DNA of 64,000 nucleotides. Source: Thermovirga lienii DSM 17291 (GTDB taxonomy: Bacteria > Synergistota > Synergistia > Synergistales > Thermovirgaceae). The position numbers and the translations under genes are program-made. The notes below the pieces were generated by a model. It was not told the origin of the DNA. It saw only the letters and a list, made by a program, of their open reading frames with translations, and ran no database searches. Below, one piece after another: positions 46,926 through 55,471 of this stretch; the stretch's first letter is position 1; each line of letters starts with the position of its first letter. Location: NCBI GenBank assembly GCA_000233775.1, contig CP003096.1, positions 832,501 through 896,500 of the forward strand. Direction: 5' to 3'.

Positions 46926-47768
46926 TTATTTGGGGCATGCCAGCTTTCTGGCAAAAAGGAAGGCCAGAGCCTCTTTTAAGTTCTCGAAGCTGTTTGGGTA
47001 CCCCTCAAGATAGTTGCCTATTGCAAAGAAAGTGCCTTTTCCGTAGGCCTTGAAGGCCTCAAGATCACTTTTGGTGTCTCCAAAATAGTAGATGCTGTCG
47101 AACTTCAATGTTTTTGAAAGGATGTAGAATCCTTCCGGAGAAGGTTTTGTTATTCCCATATCTGATGTTACGTAATGTTCTTCAGGCAAGTCGGACCAAC
47201 CTAAAATCTCAAGGGCAAGTTTAAGTTCAAAGCGGCTTCTTCCGGTGTATATGCCTACTGGAAGATCAAATTGACTCCAATGGGTTGTAATGTTGGGGCT
47301 TTCAAGGTGCCACAGTCCTCTTGCAAATATATTTTGTGGAGACCTGCCGTTGATATTCTGCAGTGCGTCCTTGCCAAAATATATTTCCTCGCAGAGCCTA
47401 CGAACTTTTTCCCTTTCGGGGGCAGATTTGAAGGTAGAGTAAACCCACGGAATGGGATTGTCTTCTTTGCAACTAGACAAGATGCGGCTCCATTCCGCCG
47501 GGGTTATTCTATTTTCCGATAATTTTTTAGCCTTGCGGCTGGATAGGAACGATATGAACGCCCATGCTATGTCGTAATCGTCGTTGAAAGAGGGATGATT
47601 TTTCGTGATTTTATAATGCTCTTCTCCGAAGGGTCTGCAATCTATCGACAGACCTAATTTATACTTACTCCACCATTGGATTGCTGTAAAAACGACGTTT
47701 GGGAACGACCTGGACGTGTCCACCAGTACGCCGTCAACGTCGAAAATAAGTGCTTTTCTATCTTTCAT
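46926..47768 (-). CDS. HAD-superfamily phosphatase, candidate histidinol-phosphate phosphatase
   Basis: This 280-residue protein shows all four HAD motifs: FDVDGVLVD with nucleophile D10 and D12, YTGRS with the motif II Thr, the Lys in ITKPSPEGF, and [10 protein letters not shown]. An alpha-helical cap domain sits between motifs I and II. It is the last gene of the histidine cluster and overlaps hisIE by 11 bases. The cluster lacks HisN and a HisB phosphatase domain, so this protein is the natural candidate for dephosphorylating histidinol phosphate. That role is inferred from context; the HAD family assignment is firm. The ATG follows CACGGAGGTAACC. Confidence 0.85.
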   Translation of the reverse strand: MKDRKALIFDVDGVLVDTSRSFPNVVFTAIQWWSKYKLGLSIDCRPFGEEHYKITKNHPSFNDDYDIAWAFISFLSSRKAKKLSENRITPAEWSRILSSCKEDNPIPWVYSTFKSAPEREKVRRLCEEIYFGKDALQNINGRSPQNIFARGLWHLESPNITTHWSQFDLPVGIYTGRSRFELKLALEILGWSDLPEEHYVTSDMGITKPSPEGFYILSKTLKFDSIYYFGDTKSDLEAFKAYGKGTFFAIGNYLEGYPNSFENLKEALAFLFARKLACPK

Positions 47769-48399
47769 GGTTACCTCCGTGCCTCGAAGAAAGTTCTTCC
47801 CATATTTTCACCAAGGGCAGTTCCAAGTATGTTAATGCAACTAAGCAATGGTAAAGCAGGTCGGACATTTCCGCAACTACCTCATCGTTTTTGCCTGTCG
47901 CTGCGGCCAGGGCCGTCTCTACGCCTTCTTCGCCTATTTTCTGCGCGATGCGCTCTATGCCAGAGGAAAACAAAGAAGCCGTATAACTTCCTTTCGGCAT
48001 GGATGACTTTCGGTCTTTCAGTGTAGACACTAGCTGGTGCAGAAAGGTTATGTTGTCCTTTTTAGGAGGAGTTTCTCCATCGAGAGAGGTAAAAAAACAT
48101 GATGCTTCCCCCGTGTGACATGCAGGGCCTTGGGGTTCCACTAAAGCTAATAAAGTGTCACCGTCGCAGTCCAGTAAAATTTCTTTAAGCTTCATTGTGT
48201 TGCCGCTGGTCTCTCCCTTGTGCCACAATTTTCCTCTGGACCTGCTCCAGAAGACGAGTTCCCCTTTTTCGAGCGTCATTGCAAGTCCTTCTTTGTTCGT
48301 CCATGCCATCATCAGGACCAAGCCAGTTTCTTGGTCCTGAACTATTATGGGTATTAGGCCTTGATCGTTAAATTTAACCTTTTCGATTTGGAAACTCAT
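47758..48399 (-). CDS. hisIE: Phosphoribosyl-AMP cyclohydrolase / phosphoribosyl-ATP pyrophosphatase
   Basis: This 213-residue bifunctional protein carries out steps 2 and 3 of histidine synthesis. The N-terminal HisI domain has [38 protein letters not shown] and the metal Cys/His of [14 protein letters not shown]. The C-terminal HisE domain has [22 protein letters not shown] and the metal-binding [11 protein letters not shown] segment followed by [10 protein letters not shown]. It overlaps hisF by 26 bases upstream and the HAD gene by 11 bases downstream. Confidence 0.96.
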   Translation of the reverse strand: MSFQIEKVKFNDQGLIPIIVQDQETGLVLMMAWTNKEGLAMTLEKGELVFWSRSRGKLWHKGETSGNTMKLKEILLDCDGDTLLALVEPQGPACHTGEASCFFTSLDGETPPKKDNITFLHQLVSTLKDRKSSMPKGSYTASLFSSGIERIAQKIGEEGVETALAAATGKNDEVVAEMSDLLYHCLVALTYLELPLVKIWEELSSRHGGNHER

Positions 48400-49165
48400 A
48401 TAGATCTTCCTCTCTTATGGGTATTCCCTTTGATTTTAGGTATTTCTTTAGTTCCTTTATATTTATTTGTCCATAATGAAAGACCGATGCGGCCAAGACA
48501 CCATCCGCGCCAGCCTGTATAGCATATAGGAAATCTTCTTTGCTTCCTGCTCCTCCGGAAGCTATTATAGGAACCTGCACAGCATTGGCGGCTTCGTTTA
48601 TAAGACGCAAATCGTATCCTTGCTGAGTGCCATCTCTGTCTATGGAGGTCAGCAGTATTTCCCCGCAACCCATGGAGACCCCCTTTTTGATCCAATTTAT
48701 GGCATCAAGATCAGTCGGGGTAGTTCCACCTTGTACAAATACCTCATATCGTTTTTTCTCTTGATTGAACGCCGCGTCGACAGCCAAAACCACTGCCTGG
48801 CTGCCTAGAAGGTCGGAACATTCTTTTATCAGGTTTGGATCTTTTACGGCCGATGTGTTTAAGGAGATTTTGTCTGCTCCCAAGCTTATTATGAACTTTG
48901 CCTCTTCGACGGAGCTTATGCCTCCGCCCACGGTGAAGGGAATGAAAATGCGTTCTGCTGCTCTTTCTACCCACTGACTCATGGTTTTTCTGCGTTCGTT
49001 GGAGGCAGAAATGTCCAAGAATACTATTTCGTCGGCTCCTTCGTTCATGTAGGCGAGCGCCATTTCGGCGGGATCTCCGGCATCTTTCAATTCTTTGAAG
49101 TTTATACCCTTCACAGTGCGTCCGTTTTTGACGTCCAAGCAAGGTATTATGCGTTTGGTCAACAT
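48374..49165 (-). CDS. hisF: Imidazole glycerol phosphate synthase, cyclase subunit
   Basis: This 263-residue TIM-barrel enzyme takes ammonia from HisH and closes the imidazole ring, giving imidazole glycerol phosphate and [28 protein letters not shown] at the start contains the catalytic Asp, [10 protein letters not shown] and [17 protein letters not shown] the second Asp, and [12 protein letters not shown] the phosphate site. The ATG follows CTGGAGGTCACAAACC on the minus strand. It overlaps hisA by seven bases and hisIE by 26. Confidence 0.97.
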   Translation of the reverse strand: MLTKRIIPCLDVKNGRTVKGINFKELKDAGDPAEMALAYMNEGADEIVFLDISASNERRKTMSQWVERAAERIFIPFTVGGGISSVEEAKFIISLGADKISLNTSAVKDPNLIKECSDLLGSQAVVLAVDAAFNQEKKRYEVFVQGGTTPTDLDAINWIKKGVSMGCGEILLTSIDRDGTQQGYDLRLINEAANAVQVPIIASGGAGSKEDFLYAIQAGADGVLAASVFHYGQINIKELKKYLKSKGIPIREEDLYEFPNRKG

Positions 49166-49881
49166 TGGTTTGTGACCTCCAGTGCTTCAGATATTTTTAT
49201 CTTCCCCTCATATAGGGCTTTACCTAATACAACTCCGCTCACTCCGGACCGTTTCAGTTCGAGTATGTGGGAAATGCTTGCTATACCTCCGGCGGCGATT
49301 ATTTCCGGCTTGGGTGTTGCTTGGGTGATAATGGCGTCGTACAGAGCGATGTCAGGTCCCATCAATGTTCCGTCACGATCCACTGACGTGATGAGGAAGG
49401 TTTTGTAGCCTATTCCCAAAAGTTTTCTTACCGCATCGGAGGGACTGAGGGAGCAAGTTTTTCCCCAACCATGAGTGGCTACCATACCTTTTTTTATGTC
49501 TATGGCAGGGACTATCCTGTTGCCAAATTTATTGATTAGCACCATGGGGGCTATTTCATCTTTGAACAACAGGCTCCCAACCATTACGCGAGAAGCTCCC
49601 GAAGTTAAAGCTTTCTCTACGTCATCAAAGGTTCTTAGGCCTCCTCCAAACTGCACTTTAAGGCCCAATTGGGATAGTTCCTTTAACAAATCTAGGTGTA
49701 CAGGAGCTCCCTTTTGGGCTCCTTCCAAATCCACTACGTGCACCCACTTAGCACCTTGTGCTGCAAAGTTTTCAGCGGTTTTGATGGGGTTTTCGCTGTA
49801 GATGGTTGTTTTATTGAAATCTCCTTTATAGAGTCTTACAACTTTTTGATCAAAGATATCCAAAGCAGGGAATACTTCCAT
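49159..49881 (-). CDS. hisA: ProFAR isomerase (1-(5-phosphoribosyl)-5-[...] imidazole-4-carboxamide isomerase)
   Basis: This 240-residue TIM barrel opens the ribose of ProFAR by an Amadori rearrangement. EVFPALDIFDQKVVRLYKGD carries the catalytic Asp, VQFGGGLRTFDDVEKAL the first phosphate site, TSVDRDGTLMGPD the second Asp and AAGGIASISH the second phosphate site. ATG 49881 is placed seven bases after GGAGG; the ATG at 49887 is nearly on top of that site. It starts two bases after the hisH stop. Substitution of ALDL by ALDI is mild. Confidence 0.96.
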   Translation of the reverse strand: MEVFPALDIFDQKVVRLYKGDFNKTTIYSENPIKTAENFAAQGAKWVHVVDLEGAQKGAPVHLDLLKELSQLGLKVQFGGGLRTFDDVEKALTSGASRVMVGSLLFKDEIAPMVLINKFGNRIVPAIDIKKGMVATHGWGKTCSLSPSDAVRKLLGIGYKTFLITSVDRDGTLMGPDIALYDAIITQATPKPEIIAAGGIASISHILELKRSGVSGVVLGKALYEGKIKISEALEVTNQC

Positions 49882-49883
49882 TG

Positions 49884-50495
49884 TCATTCCTCCAGTTTTT
49901 GTATAGCCCAATCCAAGAGCATAAGCCCCCTTATGCCGCTTCTCTCAGGATGGAACTGAAACCCGATGGCATTTTTTTTCTGCACTATGGCAGAAAAAGA
50001 GGTTCTTCCATAACTGGTTACGCCCGTAGTGTATCTTGAAACCTCAAGTGCGTAGGAGTGGACAAAGTAAAAATAAGCTTCTTCGTATTTACCCCCCCAC
50101 GGAATGGGAGAAGGACCTATCCATTTAACGCTGTTCCAGCCTATGTGGGGCAACTTGGGTACATCTGTCAGTTTTTTTATGGTTCCCTCAAACAACCCCA
50201 ATCCCTGCGAATAACCACCTTCCAAGCTGTTTTTACACAAAAGCTGCATTCCGAGGCAAATTCCTAGAACAGGTTTTTTTTGTTCTTCCCAATTTTTTAT
50301 AAAGTCGAACCAACCACTTTTTTGGAGCATTTCCGAGGCCGGACCGAAAGCTCCTACTCCTGGAAGGAGCAAAACCTTTGTTTTGTCTGGCAAATCAGAG
50401 GGTTTTTGAGCAACAAAGGTGTTTTTGCCAATGGCCTCTAGTGCCCTTATGAGATTGCCAATGTTTCCTGCGCCGTAATCTATTATGGTTATCAT
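49884..50495 (-). CDS. hisH: Imidazole glycerol phosphate synthase, glutaminase subunit
   Basis: This class I glutamine amidotransferase of about 203 residues feeds ammonia to HisF. IIDYGAGNIGNLIRAL is at the N-terminus, PGVGAFGPA forms the oxyanion strand, and GICLGMQLLC holds the nucleophile Cys. The His-Glu of the triad lies in GFQFHPERSGIRG. ATG 50495 follows AAGGGAGTGTGGGC; GTG 50501 is possible. It overlaps hisB by four bases. Confidence 0.96.
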   Translation of the reverse strand: MITIIDYGAGNIGNLIRALEAIGKNTFVAQKPSDLPDKTKVLLLPGVGAFGPASEMLQKSGWFDFIKNWEEQKKPVLGICLGMQLLCKNSLEGGYSQGLGLFEGTIKKLTDVPKLPHIGWNSVKWIGPSPIPWGGKYEEAYFYFVHSYALEVSRYTTGVTSYGRTSFSAIVQKKNAIGFQFHPERSGIRGLMLLDWAIQKLEE

Positions 50496-51061
50496 GCCCA
50501 CACTCCCTTTGTGCTTGGGTCTAATTGGCTGGGTGTCATGGCCTGTCCCAAGGAGAGTCCGACCCCCTTGAACATTCCCTCAGCCAGGTGATGGGAATTG
50601 TCACATGACAGGGCTTTGATGTGTATAGTCATTCGTCCTTCTCGTGACAATGCTCTAAAGAACTCTTCTACTAGCTCCATATCGAAATCTCCGCACTTTG
50701 GCGCTGGAAAGGTTGCATCGAAGGAACAGTAGGCTCTTCCTCCCATGTCTACTGCCACCATGACCAAGCTTCCATCCATTGGCAAAAGGCACCATCCATA
50801 GCGTTTATATTTGTTTTTTGAGAATATTTTGTTCAAATGGATGCCCAAGGTTACACCGACATCCTCCGTTAGATGATGGTAGTCTATGTCGGTATCGCCT
50901 TTCCCCCGTATTTCACCACTCCAACCAGCATGGTGCAGCAGCTGCTCCAGCATGTGCGCCAAGAATGGGCATGGAATGTCCATGTCTATGGGACCTGGCT
51001 GTAGGTTTATCTTCACTGTGATTTCCGTTTCTTTTGTCTTTCTTCTTGTCTCATTCATCAT
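50492..51061 (-). CDS. hisB: Imidazoleglycerol-phosphate dehydratase
   Basis: This 189-residue monofunctional enzyme dehydrates imidazole glycerol phosphate to imidazole acetol phosphate. The N-terminal RRKTKETEITVKINL is followed by FLAHMLEQLLHHAGW, DIDYHHLTEDVGVTLG and NSHHLAEGMFKGVGLSLGQA, which contain the Mn-binding His clusters. It lacks the phosphatase domain found in the E. coli fusion, so histidinol-phosphate phosphatase must be encoded separately. It overlaps hisG (ATGA) and hisH. Confidence 0.97.
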   Translation of the reverse strand: MMNETRRKTKETEITVKINLQPGPIDMDIPCPFLAHMLEQLLHHAGWSGEIRGKGDTDIDYHHLTEDVGVTLGIHLNKIFSKNKYKRYGWCLLPMDGSLVMVAVDMGGRAYCSFDATFPAPKCGDFDMELVEEFFRALSREGRMTIHIKALSCDNSHHLAEGMFKGVGLSLGQAMTPSQLDPSTKGVWA

Positions 51062-51702
51062 CTGTGTTTCCTTTCTTTTAAGATCCTTGTTTTTTCAATA
51101 AATCTGATCAGTTTATCCCAGTGTTCGTGTATGCTTTTGTTGTTTGCCACTATCCTTAGAGAGACCTGGGCGACTTCTTCCAAAACGTGCAGGCCGTTGG
51201 CTCTTAAAGTTTCTCCTGTTTGTACAATGTCCAGAATTCCATCGCTCAACCCGAGGATTGGGGCCAATTCTATGGACCCTTTCAGGGGGATTATCTCTGG
51301 TTGTATCCCCCTGTGGGAAAAGTACTGCTTGGTGATTCGAGGGTACTTTGTCGCGATCTTTATTCCCATCAAACTACTCTTGTGTTTCATGAAGCGCTCT
51401 GCCAAGCTTTTCGGTCCTGCTATTGCCAGTCTACAAAGCCCCTCTTTCGTGTCTGCTATCTCCACCAAAGATGCTCCTGTTTCCCATATAACGTCGCTCC
51501 CTACAAAGGCCGCATCAGCGACACCGTGGTGGACGTAGGTAGGTACGTCCATGGGTTTTACTAAAATGTACCTCACTTGTTCCTCCTCTATTACTAGTTC
51601 CCTGCCTCTTTTCTCAATTTTTTTGCAAGGCATATGCATTTCCTCTAAGAGCTTTAAGCACGTTTGTAGCATCCTTCCCTTTGGGAGAGCGAAAGTCAGC
51701 AT
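51058..51702 (-). CDS. hisG: ATP phosphoribosyltransferase, short form
   Basis: This 214-residue catalytic subunit joins ATP and PRPP, the first committed step. ALPKGRMLQTCLKLLEE, VKPMDVPTYVHHGVADAAFVG and the PRPP loop SDGILDIVQTGETLRANGL are present. It lacks the C-terminal regulatory domain of the long form, so it needs HisZ, encoded directly upstream. ATG 51702 is set by GGAAAGGAGCAAG; the frame extends to 51726 but inside hisZ. It overlaps hisZ by seven bases. Confidence 0.96.
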   Translation of the reverse strand: MLTFALPKGRMLQTCLKLLEEMHMPCKKIEKRGRELVIEEEQVRYILVKPMDVPTYVHHGVADAAFVGSDVIWETGASLVEIADTKEGLCRLAIAGPKSLAERFMKHKSSLMGIKIATKYPRITKQYFSHRGIQPEIIPLKGSIELAPILGLSDGILDIVQTGETLRANGLHVLEEVAQVSLRIVANNKSIHEHWDKLIRFIEKTRILKERKHR

Positions 51703-52904
51703 GTTTCTTGCTCCTTTCCCAACCATTCAATTAGTTCATGTTCTTCTTTTTCCTCCAGATCGTAGATCTTGCTTGTAAGGGCATTGAGCCACCACTTATA
51801 TTTACGCCTTTTAGCTAAATCTATGGAGTGCTGCCTGTTCTCCGTCCAGCTAAGTTCCACGTTGAATCCTTTATCTGTGAGCAGGTCTGCTCTTGTCATT
51901 GCCACTTCAGGAGGCGTTTTGCCGGACCATATCATTATGGAGTTGGAACCTATTTTTGTCTCTTTGACCAGGGCTATCTCCTCCAGGTCGAGTGCGAAAC
52001 CTATAGCTTGCCCTATGATTCCGTAAGAGGAGAGTAGGGAGTCATACCTTCCCCCTCCACCGAGAAGCTTTCCTGCCCTTGGACTGTACACCTCGAAGAC
52101 AGGACCGCTGTAGTAATTCAACTTTCTTGATAGTGCAAGGTCCACAGAAACCCTTTCTCCATATCCCATTTTCTCCAGAGTGGAAATTATATGTTTTATG
52201 TCTGATAGAGGTGTTCCTTTGGGCAACAAACTTTCGGCTTTGTTCAGTATGCTTCTTTTGCCCTTCAGGGTTGGAAGGGCTAAAAGAGCAGATAGCTCAA
52301 TATCCGGCACTGGGTGCTTTTCCAGGGTGTTGTAATACTCAGCAAGGGATTGTCTCAGTAATGCGTCCCTAAGAGATTTGGCTATGTTGGGAACGGTGTT
52401 CTTGAGCATGAAGTCTATTATGTTGGTGTCTCCGATGACTACTTGGGCGTCCCTGTGACCAAGGAGATCCAAGACTTTGAACATTATGGAGATGACCTCA
52501 ACGTCCGCGCCACTTCCGTCCCATCCTATTAGCTCTGCTCCTAGTTGTAGGCGTTCCAGGTTGGTCTCAGGTTCTTCTGGCCCCAGGAATATTCTATCGG
52601 CATAACAGATCCTCAAAGGGCGTTCTTGCGGTGCATAGTGGGACGAGATGTATGATATGGCAGTCAATGTCAGGTCGGGTCTGAGACATGCAGCCTCTCC
52701 ATGGGGAGTGTTTAGTATCAAAAGTTTCTCTCTTATGGTAGATGGTAATTTGCTCCAGCACGACGAGACAAGCTGTATGGTGGATGGGCAGAATACCTTG
52801 TATCCGAAGGCAGAGAACACCTTCAAGAAGGTGTTACGGGCTTCTTCCATGGATTCGGCTTTTGGGCCACTGTATATTCGACAACCTATGGGGATCTTAG
52901 TCAT
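51696..52904 (-). CDS. hisZ: ATP phosphoribosyltransferase regulatory subunit
   Basis: This 402-residue paralogue of histidyl-tRNA synthetase forms the octameric complex with short HisG and carries the histidine feedback site. Class II synthetase motifs remain in part: LRPDLTLTAISYISSH, RPLRICYADRIFLG and KLLGGGGRYDSLL. Position next to short hisG supports HisZ rather than HisS, and there is no full anticodon-binding domain. ATG 52904 follows AGAGGTGAAACC and overlaps hisD; the open frame extends to 53003 within hisD and is not needed. Confidence 0.93.
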   Translation of the reverse strand: MTKIPIGCRIYSGPKAESMEEARNTFLKVFSAFGYKVFCPSTIQLVSSCWSKLPSTIREKLLILNTPHGEAACLRPDLTLTAISYISSHYAPQERPLRICYADRIFLGPEEPETNLERLQLGAELIGWDGSGADVEVISIMFKVLDLLGHRDAQVVIGDTNIIDFMLKNTVPNIAKSLRDALLRQSLAEYYNTLEKHPVPDIELSALLALPTLKGKRSILNKAESLLPKGTPLSDIKHIISTLEKMGYGERVSVDLALSRKLNYYSGPVFEVYSPRAGKLLGGGGRYDSLLSSYGIIGQAIGFALDLEEIALVKETKIGSNSIMIWSGKTPPEVAMTRADLLTDKGFNVELSWTENRQHSIDLAKRRKYKWWLNALTSKIYDLEEKEEHELIEWLGKEQETC

Positions 52905-54156
52905 TGGTTTCACCTCTGAGTTCCATGGACAATTTGTGGGCCAAAAGGCCTTCTTTGCTGGCCAAGACCTGTCCGCTTTTGGACAAAGAAGCTGCTCCTT
53001 CACGTTCGAGCTTTAGCATGTATTGTGGCCTCATGAATGTGCCAGTCCACAATGCGCCATTCCACCTGGCAGTTCCAGCAGTAGGCAGAATATGATTGGT
53101 GCCTGCTATATAGTCCCCAAAGGCTTCGGCGCTCCAGCATCCCAAAAATACTGCACCGTATGATTTGAACCTTTCTACGTAAGCGTCAGCGTTAGCTATG
53201 GAAAGCTCAAGGTGTTCAGGAGCCATTTCGTTGGCAAAATCGATGGCTTCATTGATGGTTCCCACGTATATTTCTCCGTTTCCGTTCCAACAGGCTTCTA
53301 TGCTTCCTGTTTTGTCGATGGTTTTTAGGTGTAGTTTTAGATACTTTAGGACTTCCTCAGCAAGGGTTTCGCTTGTAGAAAACAGTACGCTTCTTGCCAA
53401 GGGATCGTGTTCTGACTGGGCCAACAAGTCTGCTGCAACGTAGCTGGGGTTCGATGTCTCGTCGGCTATTATCAAGACCTCGCTGGGGCCTGCTAGTCCG
53501 TCGATTCCGATTGTTCCGAATAGCTGTCTTTTGGCTTCCGTTACATAGACGTTGCCCGGGCCAACTACAAATTCTACTGGCCTTATCCCTTCGACACCGT
53601 AAGCAACGGCACCAATACCGTGAGCCCCTCCCATTGCATACACTTCCTCGATCCCTAAAAGCCTTAAAGCAGCCAGGATCGTTGGGTGTATCCCTTGTGT
53701 GCCTCTTGCTGGGGAGAGGGCCACTATCCTGGGAACTTGGGCCTCTTGGGCAGGTATGACGGACATAAGGACCGTGCTCGGAAGAGGATATCTACCAGAG
53801 GGTATATACACGGCCGCGCTCTCCACAGGTGCGAAACGTATGCCAGCGATTACTCCCTTTTCCGTGGCCAATGTGGTCTCTTTGATCATGTTTCTTTGAG
53901 CTCTGTGGAAAGATCTTATGTTCTTTATGGCCCTCTCTAAAGCTTTTAAAAGAGCAGGAGGGGTGGATTTTAGGGCTCGGTCCATCTCCTCGATTCTCAC
54001 CTTGAGGGGGCCTTCGTATCCATCTAACTCTTTCACTAATTTCAACAAAGCCTCCTTGCCTCCAGTCTTGATGGCGTGCAGTATTTCTCTCACACGGTTT
54101 TCGAGGCTCGTTGTTTCAACAGATTCCCTTACGTTTCGGGCCTTTATGCACTTCAT
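52897..54156 (-). CDS. hisD: Histidinol dehydrogenase
   Basis: This 419-residue zinc enzyme oxidises histidinol to histidine in two NAD-dependent steps. AVYIPSGRYPLPSTVLM, EVYAMGGAHGIGAVAYG, VGPGNVYVTEAKRQLFG, DGLAGPSEVLIIAD and the zinc ligand region LLAQSEHDPLA are intact, and APEHLELS and GTNHILPTAGTAR complete the set. It is the first gene of the minus-strand his operon. ATG 54156 follows ACGGAGGGTGTCC, and a promoter is predicted about 60-90 bases upstream. Confidence 0.97.
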   Translation of the reverse strand: MKCIKARNVRESVETTSLENRVREILHAIKTGGKEALLKLVKELDGYEGPLKVRIEEMDRALKSTPPALLKALERAIKNIRSFHRAQRNMIKETTLATEKGVIAGIRFAPVESAAVYIPSGRYPLPSTVLMSVIPAQEAQVPRIVALSPARGTQGIHPTILAALRLLGIEEVYAMGGAHGIGAVAYGVEGIRPVEFVVGPGNVYVTEAKRQLFGTIGIDGLAGPSEVLIIADETSNPSYVAADLLAQSEHDPLARSVLFSTSETLAEEVLKYLKLHLKTIDKTGSIEACWNGNGEIYVGTINEAIDFANEMAPEHLELSIANADAYVERFKSYGAVFLGCWSAEAFGDYIAGTNHILPTAGTARWNGALWTGTFMRPQYMLKLEREGAASLSKSGQVLASKEGLLAHKLSMELRGETND

Positions 54157-54217
54157 AGGACACCCTCCGTTGCAATAATTTATCCTGATAAAAAGATAGA
54201 AGATTAACCGAGCAAGA

Positions 54218-54247
54218 ATATTACCATGCTGTCCCCATTTTTGTAAA
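54218..54247 (-). promoter_or_regulatory. Probable promoter of the his operon
   Basis: On the minus strand, TTTACA (54247-54242) and TAATAT (54223-54218) are 18 bases apart. No His-rich leader peptide fits between here and hisD, so his-type attenuation is not seen. Confidence 0.5.
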
Positions 54248-54265
54248 GTCTAAAAATTAAGCTTG

Positions 54266-54293
54266 TTGACAGACTTTGGCTTCAAGTGATAAA
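54266..54293 (+). promoter_or_regulatory. Probable promoter of hisC
   Basis: A consensus TTGACA (54266-54271) has GATAAA 16 bases later (54288-54293). It lies back to back with the his operon promoter, so a shared regulator could act on both. Confidence 0.5.
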
Positions 54294-54349
54294 CTGCCCT
54301 TCGTGCATGATGATGTGTTATTATGCTAAAGAGGTAGGAGGTAGGATCG

Positions 54350-55438
54350 ATGCTTCAGAATGCTATGCTAGGCGATAGCTTTATGGATGAAAGCTTTCAG
54401 AATACGGTGTATCTTGACAAAAACGAAAACCCTTATGATGTGGCTCCATCCTTGAAGGAGGAGTTGCGCATGAGGTTGCAGGATTTGAGTTTCAATCGAT
54501 ATCCTGATGTAGAAAATCGCAGGCTCAGGGAGGCTTTAGCCTTAGAGGCAGGGCTAGACGCCGAGAACGTGACGGTCGGAAATGGTGGGGATGAGATAAT
54601 TCAGATGCTTTTTCTTGCTTTCACGAAGCCCGGCTCTACCGTTATGACTTTGAGCCCCTGCTTTTCTCAGTACTGTCACCTATGTAAGGTGTTCCCCGTG
54701 GAGCAGAAGGCCGTTTCCTTTAAGTTGTCCCAAGGCCAAGTATTATTTGACGAAGAAAAGTTCCTGGATTGTCTGTCCTCTTACTCTCCTGATTTGATCT
54801 TACTGGACAGGCCAAACAATCCAACTGGGAAAAGTTTATCTTTAAATTTCGTAAAAAGGGTGATAGAGCTTTCCCGTGGCGTGGTCTTGGTGGATGAGGC
54901 ATACGCTGAGTTTGATACTGGTTCCATCTTGGATTTCTACGGTGCAAAGAACTTTCCCGAAAATCTGGTGGTGCTTAGGACCTTTTCAAAGGCTTGGGGC
55001 ATGGCTGGGCTGAGGATAGGCTATGGGTTCACCTCTTATGGTTTGCGGAAATCCTTGGAGAGGGTGAGGCCTCCGTTCAATCTCAATATCATATCCGCTG
55101 AAGCTGCCTTGATAGCCCTGAAGTATAAAGAGTGGATGCTGAACAGGGTGGAGGGCATAAAGTGCACCAGAGACAGATTTATAAGTAACGTCAATAAGCT
55201 TTGTGGTTGGAAAGCCTATCCTAGTTCTGCCAATTTTGTGTTGGTCGAATCTCAGTGCAATAGGGGAGCTTTGAGGGAAGCACTGAGGATAAACGGTCTT
55301 AATGTCAAGTTTTTAAATAGTTCCATGTTTTCATCCTTGACCGACGAAAAGGGAGACAACAAGGTTTGGTTCAGGGTGACAATTGGGCAAGAAGAGGATA
55401 TGGGCCGGTTAATAAACATATTCAAAAGTTTATCTTAA
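54350..55438 (+). CDS. hisC: Histidinol-phosphate aminotransferase
   Basis: This 362-residue PLP enzyme transaminates imidazole acetol phosphate with glutamate. The N-terminal YLDKNENPYDV, NGGDEIIQMLFLAF, DRPNNPTGKSLSL, VDEAYAEF and the PLP-Lys region LRTFSKAWGMAGLRIGYG are all typical of HisC. It is divergent from the rest of the his genes and supplies the step missing from that cluster. ATG 54350 follows GAGGTAGGAGGTAGG. Confidence 0.94.
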   Translation: MLQNAMLGDSFMDESFQNTVYLDKNENPYDVAPSLKEELRMRLQDLSFNRYPDVENRRLREALALEAGLDAENVTVGNGGDEIIQMLFLAFTKPGSTVMTLSPCFSQYCHLCKVFPVEQKAVSFKLSQGQVLFDEEKFLDCLSSYSPDLILLDRPNNPTGKSLSLNFVKRVIELSRGVVLVDEAYAEFDTGSILDFYGAKNFPENLVVLRTFSKAWGMAGLRIGYGFTSYGLRKSLERVRPPFNLNIISAEAALIALKYKEWMLNRVEGIKCTRDRFISNVNKLCGWKAYPSSANFVLVESQCNRGALREALRINGLNVKFLNSSMFSSLTDEKGDNKVWFRVTIGQEEDMGRLINIFKSLS

Positions 55439-55459
55439 CCAATTAAGCCTTGGTCGTTT

Positions 55460-55471
55460 TATAATATAGCG
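55460..55471 (+). promoter_or_regulatory. -10 element almost touching the MocR start codon
   Basis: A perfect TATAAT (55460-55465) ends five bases before GTG 55471. Transcription would start at or within a base or two of the start codon, so the message is probably leaderless. The -35 is weak (TTAACC at 55435, 19 bases upstream). Confidence 0.5.

Noticed and set aside
51696-52904. Histidyl-tRNA synthetase (hisS) instead of hisZ
   Set aside because: It lies next to a short-form hisG inside the his operon and lacks a full anticodon-binding domain.
54157-54217. A His-rich leader peptide or attenuator before hisD
   Set aside because: The leader is about 60 bases, with no His codon run and no terminator hairpin.
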